Source of the DNA: Nonomuraea turcica
Lineage (GTDB): Bacteria; Actinomycetota; Actinomycetes; Streptosporangiales; Streptosporangiaceae
Reading direction: 5' to 3'
Assembly: GCF_030718205.1 (NCBI RefSeq)
Contig: NZ_JAUZQF010000001.1
Span: 868,001 to 932,000 of the forward strand
Length of the DNA: 64,000 nt
This document shows, one piece after another, positions 33,137 to 41,178 of this stretch. The notes beneath the pieces are model-generated. The model saw only the letters and a program-made list of their open reading frames with translations, searched no databases and was not told where the DNA came from. Within the stretch, counting starts at the first letter, position 1; the number at the start of each line of letters is the position of its first letter. The translations under genes were made by a program, and so were the position numbers.

Positions 33137-34150
33137 TCAACGGGCGGGAGGTGCCGTGGTACGACCTGCCACCAGCGAGCCGGACACCGCCTGATGGTGA
33201 TCCGGCGGTGTCTCGCCATCCAACAGGCGAACCAGGGCATCAACGGCACGGCTGCCGATGAGATCGATCGGCTGGCGCCAATGGGTCAATCCAATGAGGG
33301 ATGTCGTAAGGTCACCGATGCCGTCGTAACCGGTAACCGACAGATCCCCGGGTACAGCGACATTGCGGAGGTGGAGTTGCTCCATCAGAGCCACCGCGTG
33401 GCGGTCGCTCGGCGCCATCACGGCGGTGATCTCCGGATGCCGGAGGATCTCCGTCGCCCACCTGCCGGCCGCGTCGCGAAGCGGACCGTCGATCTCCAGG
33501 ACACGTGCGCCACGCTGCCGCAGCCGCTTCACCATGGCCGCTGTCCGCGGCGCCATCGTTATCGAGTCACTCGCCAGCACCTTGATCACAGCGACATGTC
33601 TGTGTCCCAGCTCGACGAGGTGATCGGCGAGCGCCGCGCCACCCTCCTCCTCGTCGCAGAACACGCTCGTGATGCTCTCGTGGGTCTCCGGACGCCCGGC
33701 GACGACCGTGGGCAGCCGCTCGGCGAACGGTACGATCTGCGCGGCCGGCAGGGCTCCACTGCCTACGATCAGCGCCTCGACCTGCAGCATCATCAACCCC
33801 TCCAGGGCGCGGCGCTCATCGGCGACGGCGAAGCGGCCGGATCCGGTCGCGGTCACCACCCGGTATCCGTGAAAGGCGGCGCGCTCCTGCATAGCGGTGA
33901 GCAGGTATCCGTAGAAGGGGGTTGAGGCGTCGCGCACGAACGCCCCGAGGGTGTAGGTGCGGTGGGCCACCATGGCGCGCGCGACCGCGTTGACGACGTA
34001 GCCGATCTCCTCGGCCGCGCTGAGCACCCGCTGCCGGGTCTCCTCCTTGACGCTGCCACGGCCGGAGAAGACTCGTGAGACCACCGACTTGGATACGCCC
34101 GCCCGGTTGGCCACGTCGATGATCGTCGGGTTTCGGGACCGCTCAACCAT
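33137..34150 (-). CDS. LacI-family transcriptional regulator
   Basis: A 337-residue repressor. The N-terminal helix-turn-helix reads NPTIIDVANRAGVSKSVVSR with the hinge helix VLSAAEEIGYVVNAVARAMV. The periplasmic-binding-like core follows (YTLGAFVRDASTPFYGYLLT; ITAVMAPSDRHAVALMEQLH; GDLSVTGYDGIGD). It should sense a small metabolite and release operators in its presence. It overlaps the upstream HAD gene by 8 bp (ATGGTTGA), so the two are co-translated. It is divergent from the ABC importer, whose start region carries matching palindromes. Confidence 0.9.
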   Translation of the reverse strand: MVERSRNPTIIDVANRAGVSKSVVSRVFSGRGSVKEETRQRVLSAAEEIGYVVNAVARAMVAHRTYTLGAFVRDASTPFYGYLLTAMQERAAFHGYRVVTATGSGRFAVADERRALEGLMMLQVEALIVGSGALPAAQIVPFAERLPTVVAGRPETHESITSVFCDEEEGGAALADHLVELGHRHVAVIKVLASDSITMAPRTAAMVKRLRQRGARVLEIDGPLRDAAGRWATEILRHPEITAVMAPSDRHAVALMEQLHLRNVAVPGDLSVTGYDGIGDLTTSLIGLTHWRQPIDLIGSRAVDALVRLLDGETPPDHHQAVSGSLVAGRTTAPPAR

Positions 34151-34766
34151 GGATTACCCCTTCACGGGCGAGCACCTCGAGCGCCTCGCCACAGCTGGTC
34201 CACACGTGTGCCCGCCAGCCGTGCGTGCGGGCCGCGGCAACGTTGCCGGGTCGATCGTCGAAGAACACGACGCCCGATGGCTGGGGACGCAACGCCGCGT
34301 CGGCAATTTTGTAGATCATCGCATCAGGTTTCAAGACCCCGACATCCGACGAGAAGATCAGCTTGTGGAAACAGGCACTCCAGGGCGACGCGCGCACCGC
34401 CGTCGCAAGTGACGCCGGCGCGTTGGACAGAACGGCGAGAGTCACTCCCCGGCCTGCCAATTCGGTGAGCAGGCTCCTCGTGTCGGCGGCGAGCGTCGCC
34501 CAGCTCGCGACGTCGACCTGGTCAAGGCGTTCGACGAGCCGGACGTCTATCGAGCGCCCCACCGCTTCGGACACACAGCCCCAGTAATCGTCGGCAGTGC
34601 CGCCGGCATCGTAGGCGTCTCGGTATGCCCAGTATGGGTCGGCCAGGATCTCCTCCGAAACGCCTAGCACCTCGGCGACGGCAGTGATCGCCGGGCTGGA
34701 AGGGGCCAGCACGCCGCCGAGGTCGAAGACAACCAACAACGAGCCTACGGATTGAGAACGTTCCAC
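34143..34766 (-). CDS. HAD-superfamily hydrolase
   Basis: A 207-residue HAD-IA-like protein: motif I LVVFDLGGVLAPSS, motif II LAVLSNAPASL, motif III Lys in GVLKPDAMIYKIADAAL, and motif IV VVFFDDRPGNVAAARTHGW. Motif I reads D-x-G rather than D-x-D (DLGGV), as in epoxide-hydrolase-like and YihX-like members; these still act on phosphate esters in several cases. It is first in the operon with lacI and faces the sugar-phosphate-like ABC importer, suggesting dephosphorylation of the imported compound. Confidence 0.82.
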   Translation of the reverse strand: MERSQSVGSLLVVFDLGGVLAPSSPAITAVAEVLGVSEEILADPYWAYRDAYDAGGTADDYWGCVSEAVGRSIDVRLVERLDQVDVASWATLAADTRSLLTELAGRGVTLAVLSNAPASLATAVRASPWSACFHKLIFSSDVGVLKPDAMIYKIADAALRPQPSGVVFFDDRPGNVAAARTHGWRAHVWTSCGEALEVLAREGVIHG

Positions 34767-35003
34767 ATACGGATCCTATCGCTCTGGCGCCTTCTGCTGT
34801 CCAGGGCCCGGTCCTCGGCGCTGTTTCCCGATGGCGCTTCGAGCGGCCGCGGCAGTCGGGGCTCGGGCCGTCAGGCCTACGTTTTGGCCGGTGAGGAGCG
34901 GTTCGGGTCGTGGTCCACCATACCCGCCCGTACGCCAGGCTGTGGCTTGCGACGGTGTTGTCGTCCCCTACACCTGGGCGCGTGATCCGGGTTTCTGTGC
35001 CGG

Positions 35004-35064
35004 TTGACCCCTTCCCATATCGGGGCAAACATGGGAACGTGTCCCCGTGATTGGGAACGTTCCC
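35004..35064 (+). promoter_or_regulatory. Importer promoter with two LacI-type palindromes
   Basis: TTGACC (35004-35009) and AAACAT (35027-35032) form a 17-bp-spaced promoter candidate. GGGAACGTGTCCC (35033-35045, imperfect) and GGGAACGTTCCC (35053-35064, perfect) lie about 20 bp apart centre to centre, covering the predicted start site and the first codons of the permease gene. Dyad spacing of two helical turns and a central CG fit LacI-family binding. Confidence 0.65.
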
Positions 35065-35943
35065 TCGCGTCGCCGACGCGGGTTTCGCCTGGCCGGACCC
35101 CTGATGGTCCTGCCCTGCGTAGTCCTCCTGGCCGTCTTCGCGTACTGGCCCCTCGTGCGCGGCGCGTTTCTGAGCATGCACGGCACCGACCTGTTGGGTA
35201 ATCCCACCCGCTTCATCGGCGCCGGCAACTACATCGAACTGGTGACCGACCCCGCTCTGCGACGGGCTCTGCTGACCACCGGCGTCATCACCACACTCAG
35301 CGTGATCCTTGCCATAGCCGGGGCCTTGGCGGCGGCCCTGCCCCTGCGCCGGGCCGCCCGCCGCCCGCGGGCGGTGTTGTCGGTGCTGCTTTCGTTGCCC
35401 TTCGCCTACTCCGCCTCGGCGGCGTCCGCGGTCTTCGCCGGCTTGTTCGCCCCCGCCGTCGGGACGATCAACCAGGTGCTGGCCACGGTCGGCCTGCACG
35501 GACCGGGGTGGCTGGAGTCTCCTGCCTGGGCTGTCGCCAGCGTCTCGATCGCGACGGCGTGGTACGAGTTCGGGTTCGCGTTCCTGGTGGTGCTGGCGGC
35601 GCTGACGCAGGTGGATCAGGGGATCATCGAGGCGGCGGCACTCGACGGCGCCTCGGAGTTGCGTACGGCCTGGTCGGTGATCATCCCGGTCATCCGGCCC
35701 AGTCTGATCTTCCTGGTCGTGACCCAGACGATCAGCGGTCTGCAGGTGTTCACCCAGGTCCAGGTCCTCACCCGGGGTGGGCCCGCAGGTGCGACGTCAA
35801 CGATGGTGTACGAGCTGTACCAGCGAGCCTTCGGTGAGGCACTGCCCCGCCTGGGTTCTGCTTCGACGCTTGCGCTGGCCCTGCTGGCACTCGTCCTCGC
35901 GGTCACCGCGGCGCAGTTCTTCGTCGTGCGGAGGTCGGCATGA
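35047..35943 (+). CDS. ABC transporter permease (sugar/glycerophosphate type, UgpA-like)
   Basis: A 298-residue protein with six hydrophobic segments starting GPLMVLPCVVLLAVFAYWPL. The EAA loop that contacts the ATPase is EAAALDGASELRTAWSVIIP. Start GTG 35047 leaves a basic cytosolic tip RRRRGF; the only later in-frame start (ATG 35104) would cut into the first helix. The leader would be very short, nearly leaderless. The stop overlaps the next permease by 4 bp. No ATPase gene is in the operon; in actinobacteria a shared MsiK-type ATPase often serves such importers. Confidence 0.88.
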   Translation: MIGNVPSRRRRGFRLAGPLMVLPCVVLLAVFAYWPLVRGAFLSMHGTDLLGNPTRFIGAGNYIELVTDPALRRALLTTGVITTLSVILAIAGALAAALPLRRAARRPRAVLSVLLSLPFAYSASAASAVFAGLFAPAVGTINQVLATVGLHGPGWLESPAWAVASVSIATAWYEFGFAFLVVLAALTQVDQGIIEAAALDGASELRTAWSVIIPVIRPSLIFLVVTQTISGLQVFTQVQVLTRGGPAGATSTMVYELYQRAFGEALPRLGSASTLALALLALVLAVTAAQFFVVRRSA

Positions 35944-36761
35944 GACGCGTACGGGCCGGTTCGGTCGTGCGTTGGTTGTGGCTCGCCGGGATTGGTGTGG
36001 TCATCGCCTTCCCCGTCTACGTCACCGTGGTGACCGCGCTGCTGCCGCAGAGCGACGTCGCCGCGGGCCGGCTCATCCCCGTGCCGACGCGGTTGACGTT
36101 GGACAACCTGAGCGAGGCGCTGCGGAGTGCCCCGCTGGCCCGGCAGTACGCCGTCAGCGTCGCGGTCATGGTGCTCCAGTCGTCGGCGCAGCTGATCACC
36201 GCGGCGTTGGCCGCGTACGCCTTGGTGTTCCCCCGCTGGCGCGGCCGCGCGGTCGTCTTCGCCATCGTGCTCGCGACGCTGGCCATTCCGGGAGAAAGCC
36301 TCGTCATCCCGAACTTCGAACTCGCCACGGCGCTCGGGCTACGCGACACCCTGCTCGGCGTCGTCGTCCCGTACCTGGCGGCCGGGTATGCCGTCTTCCT
36401 GCTGCGACAGGCGTTCCTCGCCCTGCCGAGAGAGGCGTGGGAGGCCGCTCGGCTGGACGGCTGCGGCGACCTGCGGGCGCTGCTGCATGTTGTGCTGCCC
36501 ATGGCACGCCCGCAGCTCGTCACGGCGGCCATGTGGTGCGCCCTGTCGGCTTGGAACGGGTACTTCTGGCCGCTCCTGATCACGGACTCGCCTGACCGGC
36601 GCACCATTCAGGTCGGCCTGGCCCAACTCGTCGTCGAGGAAGCCACCACGCCGGCCGTCATCTACGCCGGCACGCTGCTCGTCATCCTGCCGACCCTCCT
36701 GCTCGTCCTGTTCGGCCAGCGCTTCCTGATCGGTGGACTGGCCAACCGGGTCACCGCCTGA
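35940..36761 (+). CDS. ABC transporter permease (UgpE-like)
   Basis: A 273-residue protein with six membrane segments and the EAA loop EAARLDGCGDLRALLHVVLP. GRLIPVPTRLTLDNLSEALR is the periplasmic stretch typical of the MalG/UgpE group. It overlaps the first permease by ATGA (35940-35943), indicating translational coupling. Together the two form the membrane channel of the importer. Confidence 0.88.
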   Translation: MRRVRAGSVVRWLWLAGIGVVIAFPVYVTVVTALLPQSDVAAGRLIPVPTRLTLDNLSEALRSAPLARQYAVSVAVMVLQSSAQLITAALAAYALVFPRWRGRAVVFAIVLATLAIPGESLVIPNFELATALGLRDTLLGVVVPYLAAGYAVFLLRQAFLALPREAWEAARLDGCGDLRALLHVVLPMARPQLVTAAMWCALSAWNGYFWPLLITDSPDRRTIQVGLAQLVVEEATTPAVIYAGTLLVILPTLLLVLFGQRFLIGGLANRVTA

Positions 36762-36830
36762 CCGGCCCGAGACCCCTCCTTGATTACCATGTCCGACGCA
36801 TCCATCATCATGAGGAAAGAAGAGTCAGTG

Positions 36831-38210
36831 ATGTCTGTACGACCGCGCCTCGCCGGCGCGCTCCTCGTCATGGCGACCATGGTCGCTGCCTGCGGCAGCC
36901 CAGCCGACCAGTCAGCCGGGTCCACGTCAGCGCCGGGACCGGCGGCGCTGAACGGGGCGTCCGGGCCGGTGAGCGTGACGCTCTGGCACGGGATGGGTGG
37001 CGCCGCAGGCGAGGCGCTCCAGGCCGAGATCGACGCCTTCAACACGGCCAACAAGGGCAAAATCGAGGCGAAGGCGGCGTTCCAGGGCAGCTACGCCGAC
37101 GCCATCGCCAAATACACCTCCGCCATCCGCGACAAGAGCACGCCCAGCATCATGGTGTCCAACGACATCACCACAGGATTCCTCCGCGACGCCGGCCAGA
37201 CCGTGCCGGCCGAGGCGATGGCGGCGGCCAACCCGGGCGACCTCGACCTCGGCCAACTGCGGCCGGCGGCGCGCAATTACTACACCGCCGAGGGAAAGCT
37301 GCTCGCCGTGCCGCTCGCCACCTCGATGCCGCTGCTGTACGTCAACGACGCCCTGCTGTCCCGCGCAGGCGTGGATCCGTCAACGCTCGGCACGCTCGAC
37401 GGCGTCGCGGCAGCCGCGCGGAAGGTCTCCTCCGAGGTGCCTGACGTCAAGGGAATCGTCCAGCCCTTCGACGGCTGGTGGTTCGAGCAGCTCACCGCCG
37501 CATCAGGCGCGCTCTACTGCACTCCGTCCAACGGCCGGGCGGCCGGCGGAGCCACCGCCGCTTCGCTGACGAGCGAGCCGCAGCGACGGGCGATCGGCAC
37601 CATGGCGAAGCTGTACACCGACGGGGCGGGGCTCGACGTCGGCGCTGACGGCAACGCCGCGGTGAAGGCGTTCAGCGGCGGCAAGGTCGCCATGATGTTC
37701 AACTCGAGCGGCGCCATCGGCGGTCTCAACGACATCGGCATGAAGGGGTACAGCGCGCTGCCGTACCCTCTGTCGGGCGACCGGGCGAGCTCCGGCGCCC
37801 TGATCGGCGGGGCGGCCATGTGGGTGAGCCGGGTCGGGCACACCGACGCCGAGGTGGTGGCGAGCTGGAAGCTCGTCAGCCATCTGGCCTCGGCGGCCGT
37901 ACAGGAGCGGTTCGCGCAGGCGACCGGGTACGCCCCCATCAACACCGCGGTCGACACCTCGTCCTCTTGGCAGGCGTTCCTCACGAAGAATCCCGGCTCT
38001 GCCGTGCTGGCCAAGCAGTTCGCCGAGACAGCCGCCATCCCGGCCACCTCGGGCTGCCTGTCCGGTGCGATGCCGGGCATCCGCGCCGTCGTGGTCCCGG
38101 AAATGCAGCAGGCTTTCAGCGGAGCAAAGTCGGTGGACGACGCGTTGACGGCGGCGCAGAACGCCGCCACCGCCAAGATCAGCGACTACCGCAAGCAGGC
38201 CGGGCTATGA
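36831..38210 (+). CDS. ABC extracellular solute-binding lipoprotein (UgpB-like)
   Basis: A 459-residue lipoprotein. Signal MSVRPRLAGALLVMATMVAA is followed by the lipobox Cys (VAACGS). The mature start VTLWHGMGGAAGEALQAEID resembles glycerol-3-phosphate binders of the UgpB group, where the same WH-x-MGG segment forms part of the ligand site. FDGWWFEQLTAASGALYC and AGGKVAMMF-type helices (SGGKVAMMFNSSGA) fit family 1 binding proteins. A phosphorylated solute is likely but not shown. ATG 36831 follows AAAGAAGAG. It overlaps the next gene by 4 bp. Confidence 0.87.
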   Translation: MSVRPRLAGALLVMATMVAACGSPADQSAGSTSAPGPAALNGASGPVSVTLWHGMGGAAGEALQAEIDAFNTANKGKIEAKAAFQGSYADAIAKYTSAIRDKSTPSIMVSNDITTGFLRDAGQTVPAEAMAAANPGDLDLGQLRPAARNYYTAEGKLLAVPLATSMPLLYVNDALLSRAGVDPSTLGTLDGVAAAARKVSSEVPDVKGIVQPFDGWWFEQLTAASGALYCTPSNGRAAGGATAASLTSEPQRRAIGTMAKLYTDGAGLDVGADGNAAVKAFSGGKVAMMFNSSGAIGGLNDIGMKGYSALPYPLSGDRASSGALIGGAAMWVSRVGHTDAEVVASWKLVSHLASAAVQERFAQATGYAPINTAVDTSSSWQAFLTKNPGSAVLAKQFAETAAIPATSGCLSGAMPGIRAVVVPEMQQAFSGAKSVDDALTAAQNAATAKISDYRKQAGL

Positions 38211-38851
38211 CACAACGTTTCGCCCGCGCCACGGGTGACCCGTACCGCTACGGTGTCTACCTGCGCCCTGACCCCGTCACCTGCGCGGCGGTGACCGCGG
38301 TCACCGGGCAACTGCGCGCCCAGTACGGCTTCGTCTCCGCAGGAGCCTTCCCGCCGCACGCCACACTCGTCGGCAGCCGGCACATCACCGCGCCCGTGGA
38401 CATCATCAAGGATGCGGTGACCGAGGGGCTCTCCGGCATTCGTGCGTTCACGGTGTACAACGCCGGTATCCGCCGGCAGGGAGTCGGCCTCGTCTACGAC
38501 GTGCACCACCTCGCCGACGCCACGACGCCGAACCAGGCGTTCGTGGAACTCGCCGCCGCTGTGGACAAGGCCATCGTGCCTCTGATGACCCCGGCGCCGA
38601 ACCCGGACGAACACCGTTTCGACCCGGCGACCTTTCAGGCCCACCTGTCGCTCGCGTCGCACGACCTGTACGAACGGCCCGATCTACGACAGGAGGTCGA
38701 GGAGTACGCGCGAGGGCTCCGCGTCGACCACCCGGACCGCTTCTCCGGCAACACGGTGAGCCTCTACCGCACCCACAGCGACGACTGGACCGGCCGCTGG
38801 TGGCACACCCTCACCTGGGAACACCTCCACACCTGGCAACTGCCGGGGTGA
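38207..38851 (+). CDS. 2H phosphoesterase (2'-5' RNA ligase / cyclic phosphodiesterase-like)
   Basis: A 214-residue protein with the two His signatures of the 2H superfamily: FPPHATLVG (His51-x-Thr) and FQAHLSLAS (His146-x-Ser). Superfamily members open 2',3'-cyclic or 1,2-cyclic phosphates or ligate 2'-5' ends. Start ATG 38207 overlaps the binding-protein stop (ATGA), so it belongs to the importer operon. That location suggests it hydrolyses a cyclic or diester phosphate brought in by the transporter, rather than acting on RNA. The protein has no signal peptide. Confidence 0.82.
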   Translation: MTQRFARATGDPYRYGVYLRPDPVTCAAVTAVTGQLRAQYGFVSAGAFPPHATLVGSRHITAPVDIIKDAVTEGLSGIRAFTVYNAGIRRQGVGLVYDVHHLADATTPNQAFVELAAAVDKAIVPLMTPAPNPDEHRFDPATFQAHLSLASHDLYERPDLRQEVEEYARGLRVDHPDRFSGNTVSLYRTHSDDWTGRWWHTLTWEHLHTWQLPG

Positions 38852-38991
38852 GCCCGATTTGCCGTTTGAATCTGGCTGTGTGACCAGAGAAGCAAAGTGC
38901 ATGGTCGCCGCCCTCGCCGCTGGCTACAGTAAGAATCCCCATATCGGCGCGATATTTCACGATATCGGCAGTGCGAGGAGCCCGTCCCGCC

Positions 38992-39516
38992 GTGAATCGC
39001 CGCGTAACCGATGAAGCCATGGTCCGAGCCCTCTACCGCGAATACGGCGCCTCCCTGATGGCCTTCGCCATCCGGCTGACGGGGGGCGATCGGCGCTGGG
39101 CCGAGGACGTCGTGCAGGAGACCCTGGTCCGCGCCTGGCGCAACCTTCACGACCTCCGTACCGACTCGGGCTCGCTCATGCCCTGGCTGGCGACCGTCGC
39201 GCGCCGCGTCGTCATCGACGACCGCCGCCGAACCGGGACGCGCCCCCTGGACACCGTCGAGGAGATCCCCGAACGGGTCCAGCCCGTGGCCGCCGAGGAC
39301 GAGCGCTTGTTACGCGAGATCGTCGTGACCGACGCGATGCTCTCGTTGTCCCCGGCCCATCGGCAGGTCCTCACGGAGACGTTCCTGCTCGACCGCTCGA
39401 TGCAGGAGGCGGCGGAGGCGATCGGCGTGCCCGTGGGCACGGTGAAGTCCCGCGTGTACTACGCCATGCGTGCCTTGCGCGTCGCATTGGAGGAAAGGGG
39501 GGTGATGTTGCCGTGA
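38992..39516 (+). CDS. ECF-type RNA polymerase sigma factor
   Basis: A 174-residue sigma factor. Region 2: LYREYGASLMAFAIRLTGGD then AEDVVQETLVRAWRNLHDLR. Region 4: LSPAHRQVLTETFLLDRSMQ with the helix EAAEAIGVPVGTVKSRVYYA. GTG 38992 is preferred because GAGGAG lies 11 bp upstream. It is followed by its zinc-type anti-sigma gene. It closely resembles the sigma factor at 48228-48740 (both end in (R/K)xALEERG(V/L)xxP), indicating paralogy. ATATCGGC is repeated upstream at 38941 and 38963. Confidence 0.9.
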   Translation: MNRRVTDEAMVRALYREYGASLMAFAIRLTGGDRRWAEDVVQETLVRAWRNLHDLRTDSGSLMPWLATVARRVVIDDRRRTGTRPLDTVEEIPERVQPVAAEDERLLREIVVTDAMLSLSPAHRQVLTETFLLDRSMQEAAEAIGVPVGTVKSRVYYAMRALRVALEERGVMLP

Positions 39517-39578
39517 CGGAGGCGCGTCACCATGAGGAAAGGGGGGTGGTGCGACCATGACCGAGGTGCATCACGAAG
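39491..39578 (+). repeat. 44-bp imperfect tandem duplication over the sigma/anti-sigma junction
   Basis: Units 39491-39534 and 39535-39578 both begin AGGAAAGGGGGGTG and match at about 34 of 44 positions. The first holds the sigma stop and a GTG ACG GAG start; the second holds the true anti-sigma ATG ACC GAG. The first start now leads to a short frame that stops at 39558, so the duplication left a decoy start. Confidence 0.75.
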
Positions 39579-40252
39579 ACGTGGCCGCGTACGCGCTCGG
39601 CCTGCTCGACGAGCACGAGCGGGCCGCGTTCGAACGCCATCTGGCCGGCTGCGCCACCTGCGCCGGCGAGGTGGGGGCGTTCGCCGAGATGGGGCAGCTG
39701 ATCAGGGGCGTGCACCCGGACGATCTGCTGCCGAGTCCGCCGGATCCGCAAGTCGAGTCCCTTCTGGTACGCCGCGCCGCCGCGGAACGCCGGCGCCGCC
39801 GCTTCCATCGCACGATCATGGCCGCCGCCGCGTGTGTCCTGATCGCGGCCGGCGTCTTCCTGGCCGTCAACTCTGTCGTCGGCGGCCCCAACCCCGACAG
39901 CATCCACGGTCCGGCCCGTGAGCTTCTCATGACCGGCAGCACCTACTCCGCCACCGACCGAGCCACCGGCACCACCGCCGTCGTCGGCCTGGAGGACAAG
40001 GGCTGGGGCACCCACGTCGCGCTGGAGCTCAAGGGCGTCAAGGGCCCGCTGCAGTGCCGCCTGCTCGCGGTCGGCGACGACGGCCGCTCCGAGGTCGTGG
40101 CCAGCTGGCGCGTTCCCGACAAGGGGTACGGCGTGCCCGGCTCCCCCGACCCCCTGGTGTTGCACGGCGGCACCAGCCTCCCGGAGGACGACCTCAACCA
40201 CTTCACGATCGAGACCTTCGACGGCCGGACGCTGGCCACGGTCGCGGTGTAA
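39557..40252 (+). CDS. Anti-sigma factor with zinc-binding (ZAS) domain
   Basis: A 231-residue membrane protein. The N-terminus MTEVHHEDVAAYALGLLDEH leads to HLAGCATC, the His-x3-Cys-x2-Cys zinc motif of ZAS anti-sigma factors. A single membrane helix (TIMAAAACVLIAAGVFLAV) lies at about 95-115. The outer domain (RELLMTGSTYSATDRATGTT; DLNHFTIETFDGRTLATVAV) is the beta-rich RskA-type sensor fold. It should hold the adjacent sigma factor at the membrane until an external or redox signal. A tandem duplication separates it from the sigma gene. Confidence 0.88.
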   Translation: MTEVHHEDVAAYALGLLDEHERAAFERHLAGCATCAGEVGAFAEMGQLIRGVHPDDLLPSPPDPQVESLLVRRAAAERRRRRFHRTIMAAAACVLIAAGVFLAVNSVVGGPNPDSIHGPARELLMTGSTYSATDRATGTTAVVGLEDKGWGTHVALELKGVKGPLQCRLLAVGDDGRSEVVASWRVPDKGYGVPGSPDPLVLHGGTSLPEDDLNHFTIETFDGRTLATVAV

Positions 40253-40259
40253 TGCCCGT

Positions 40260-41120
40260 ATGCGCATCGACCTCCACAGCCACAGCAGTGACTCGGACGG
40301 CACGCAGCCCCCGGCCGACGTGGTGCGCCGGGCCCGCGAGCGGGGCCTCGACGTGCTCGCGCTGACCGACCACGACACCGTGGCCGGGCACCGCGCGGCG
40401 ATCGAGGCGCTGCCTGCCGGGCTGACGTTCGTGCCGGGCATGGAGCTGTCGTGCCGCCGCGCCGGGCAGAGCATCCACCTGCTCGCATACCTGTTCGACC
40501 CGCTGGAGCCGGACTTGGCGGCCGAGTGCGTACGTATCAGGGAGGCCCGCGAGCTGCGCGGGCAGGAGACAGTGGAGCGGCTGGTGGAGCTGGGCGTGCC
40601 GGTCACCTGGGAGCAGGTGTCCGCGGTGGCCGCGGGTAGCCCGGTGGGGCGGCCGCACATCGCCCAGGCCATGGTCGCCGCCGGGGTGATCGCCGCGCCG
40701 GAGCTGGCGTTCACGCCGGAGTGGATCGGGACGGGCGGCCGCGCGTACGTCTCCCGTTACGCGCTGGACCCCGAGAGCGCGGTCCGCCTGGTACGCGCCG
40801 CAGGCGGGGTCCCGGTGCTGGCCCATCCGAAGGCGGCCAAGCGCGGCACGGTCGTGCCCGACGAGTGGATCGCCGAGTTGGCGAGGGCCGGGCTGTTCGG
40901 GATCGAGGCTGATCATCAGGACCACGAAGCGCCCGCCCGGGCCCACGTACGGAGACTGGCGGGGGAGCTGGGGCTGGCGGTGACCGGCTCGAGCGACGAC
41001 CACGGCGAGCTGACCGGCCACCGGCTGGGCTGCGAGACGACGGCGCCGGAGGTCTACGAACGCCTGGTGGCCGAGGCGACGGGCGCGACGCCCGTCACGT
41101 CACCTCACTCCGGCTTCTGA
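40260..41120 (+). CDS. PHP-domain phosphoesterase (RNase AM / YciV-TrpH type)
   Basis: A 286-residue protein with the PHP metal motifs: His6 and His8 in MRIDLHSHSS, Asp12, and LTDHDT at 35-40, then VPGMELSC, GRPHIAQAMV and AHPK, with a closing SSDDHGELTG. The arrangement is that of the E. coli YciV (RNase AM) family, which hydrolyses 3',5'-bisphosphonucleotides and trims 5' RNA ends. It starts 7 bp after the anti-sigma gene and could be co-transcribed with it. Confidence 0.87.
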   Translation: MRIDLHSHSSDSDGTQPPADVVRRARERGLDVLALTDHDTVAGHRAAIEALPAGLTFVPGMELSCRRAGQSIHLLAYLFDPLEPDLAAECVRIREARELRGQETVERLVELGVPVTWEQVSAVAAGSPVGRPHIAQAMVAAGVIAAPELAFTPEWIGTGGRAYVSRYALDPESAVRLVRAAGGVPVLAHPKAAKRGTVVPDEWIAELARAGLFGIEADHQDHEAPARAHVRRLAGELGLAVTGSSDDHGELTGHRLGCETTAPEVYERLVAEATGATPVTSPHSGF

Positions 41121-41178
41121 GGCTCAGCCGGGCTTCTGAGGCTTAGACCGGCTTGAGACTCACTCCGGCTTCTGAGGC
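41104..41178. repeat. Direct repeat of TCACTCCGGCTTCTGAGGC at convergent gene ends
   Basis: CACTCCGGCTTCTGAGGC occurs at about 41105 and again at about 41161, with a degenerate third GGGCTTCTGAGGC between them. One copy encodes the last residues of the PHP protein, the other (antisense) the last residues of the hydrolase. Confidence 0.75.
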
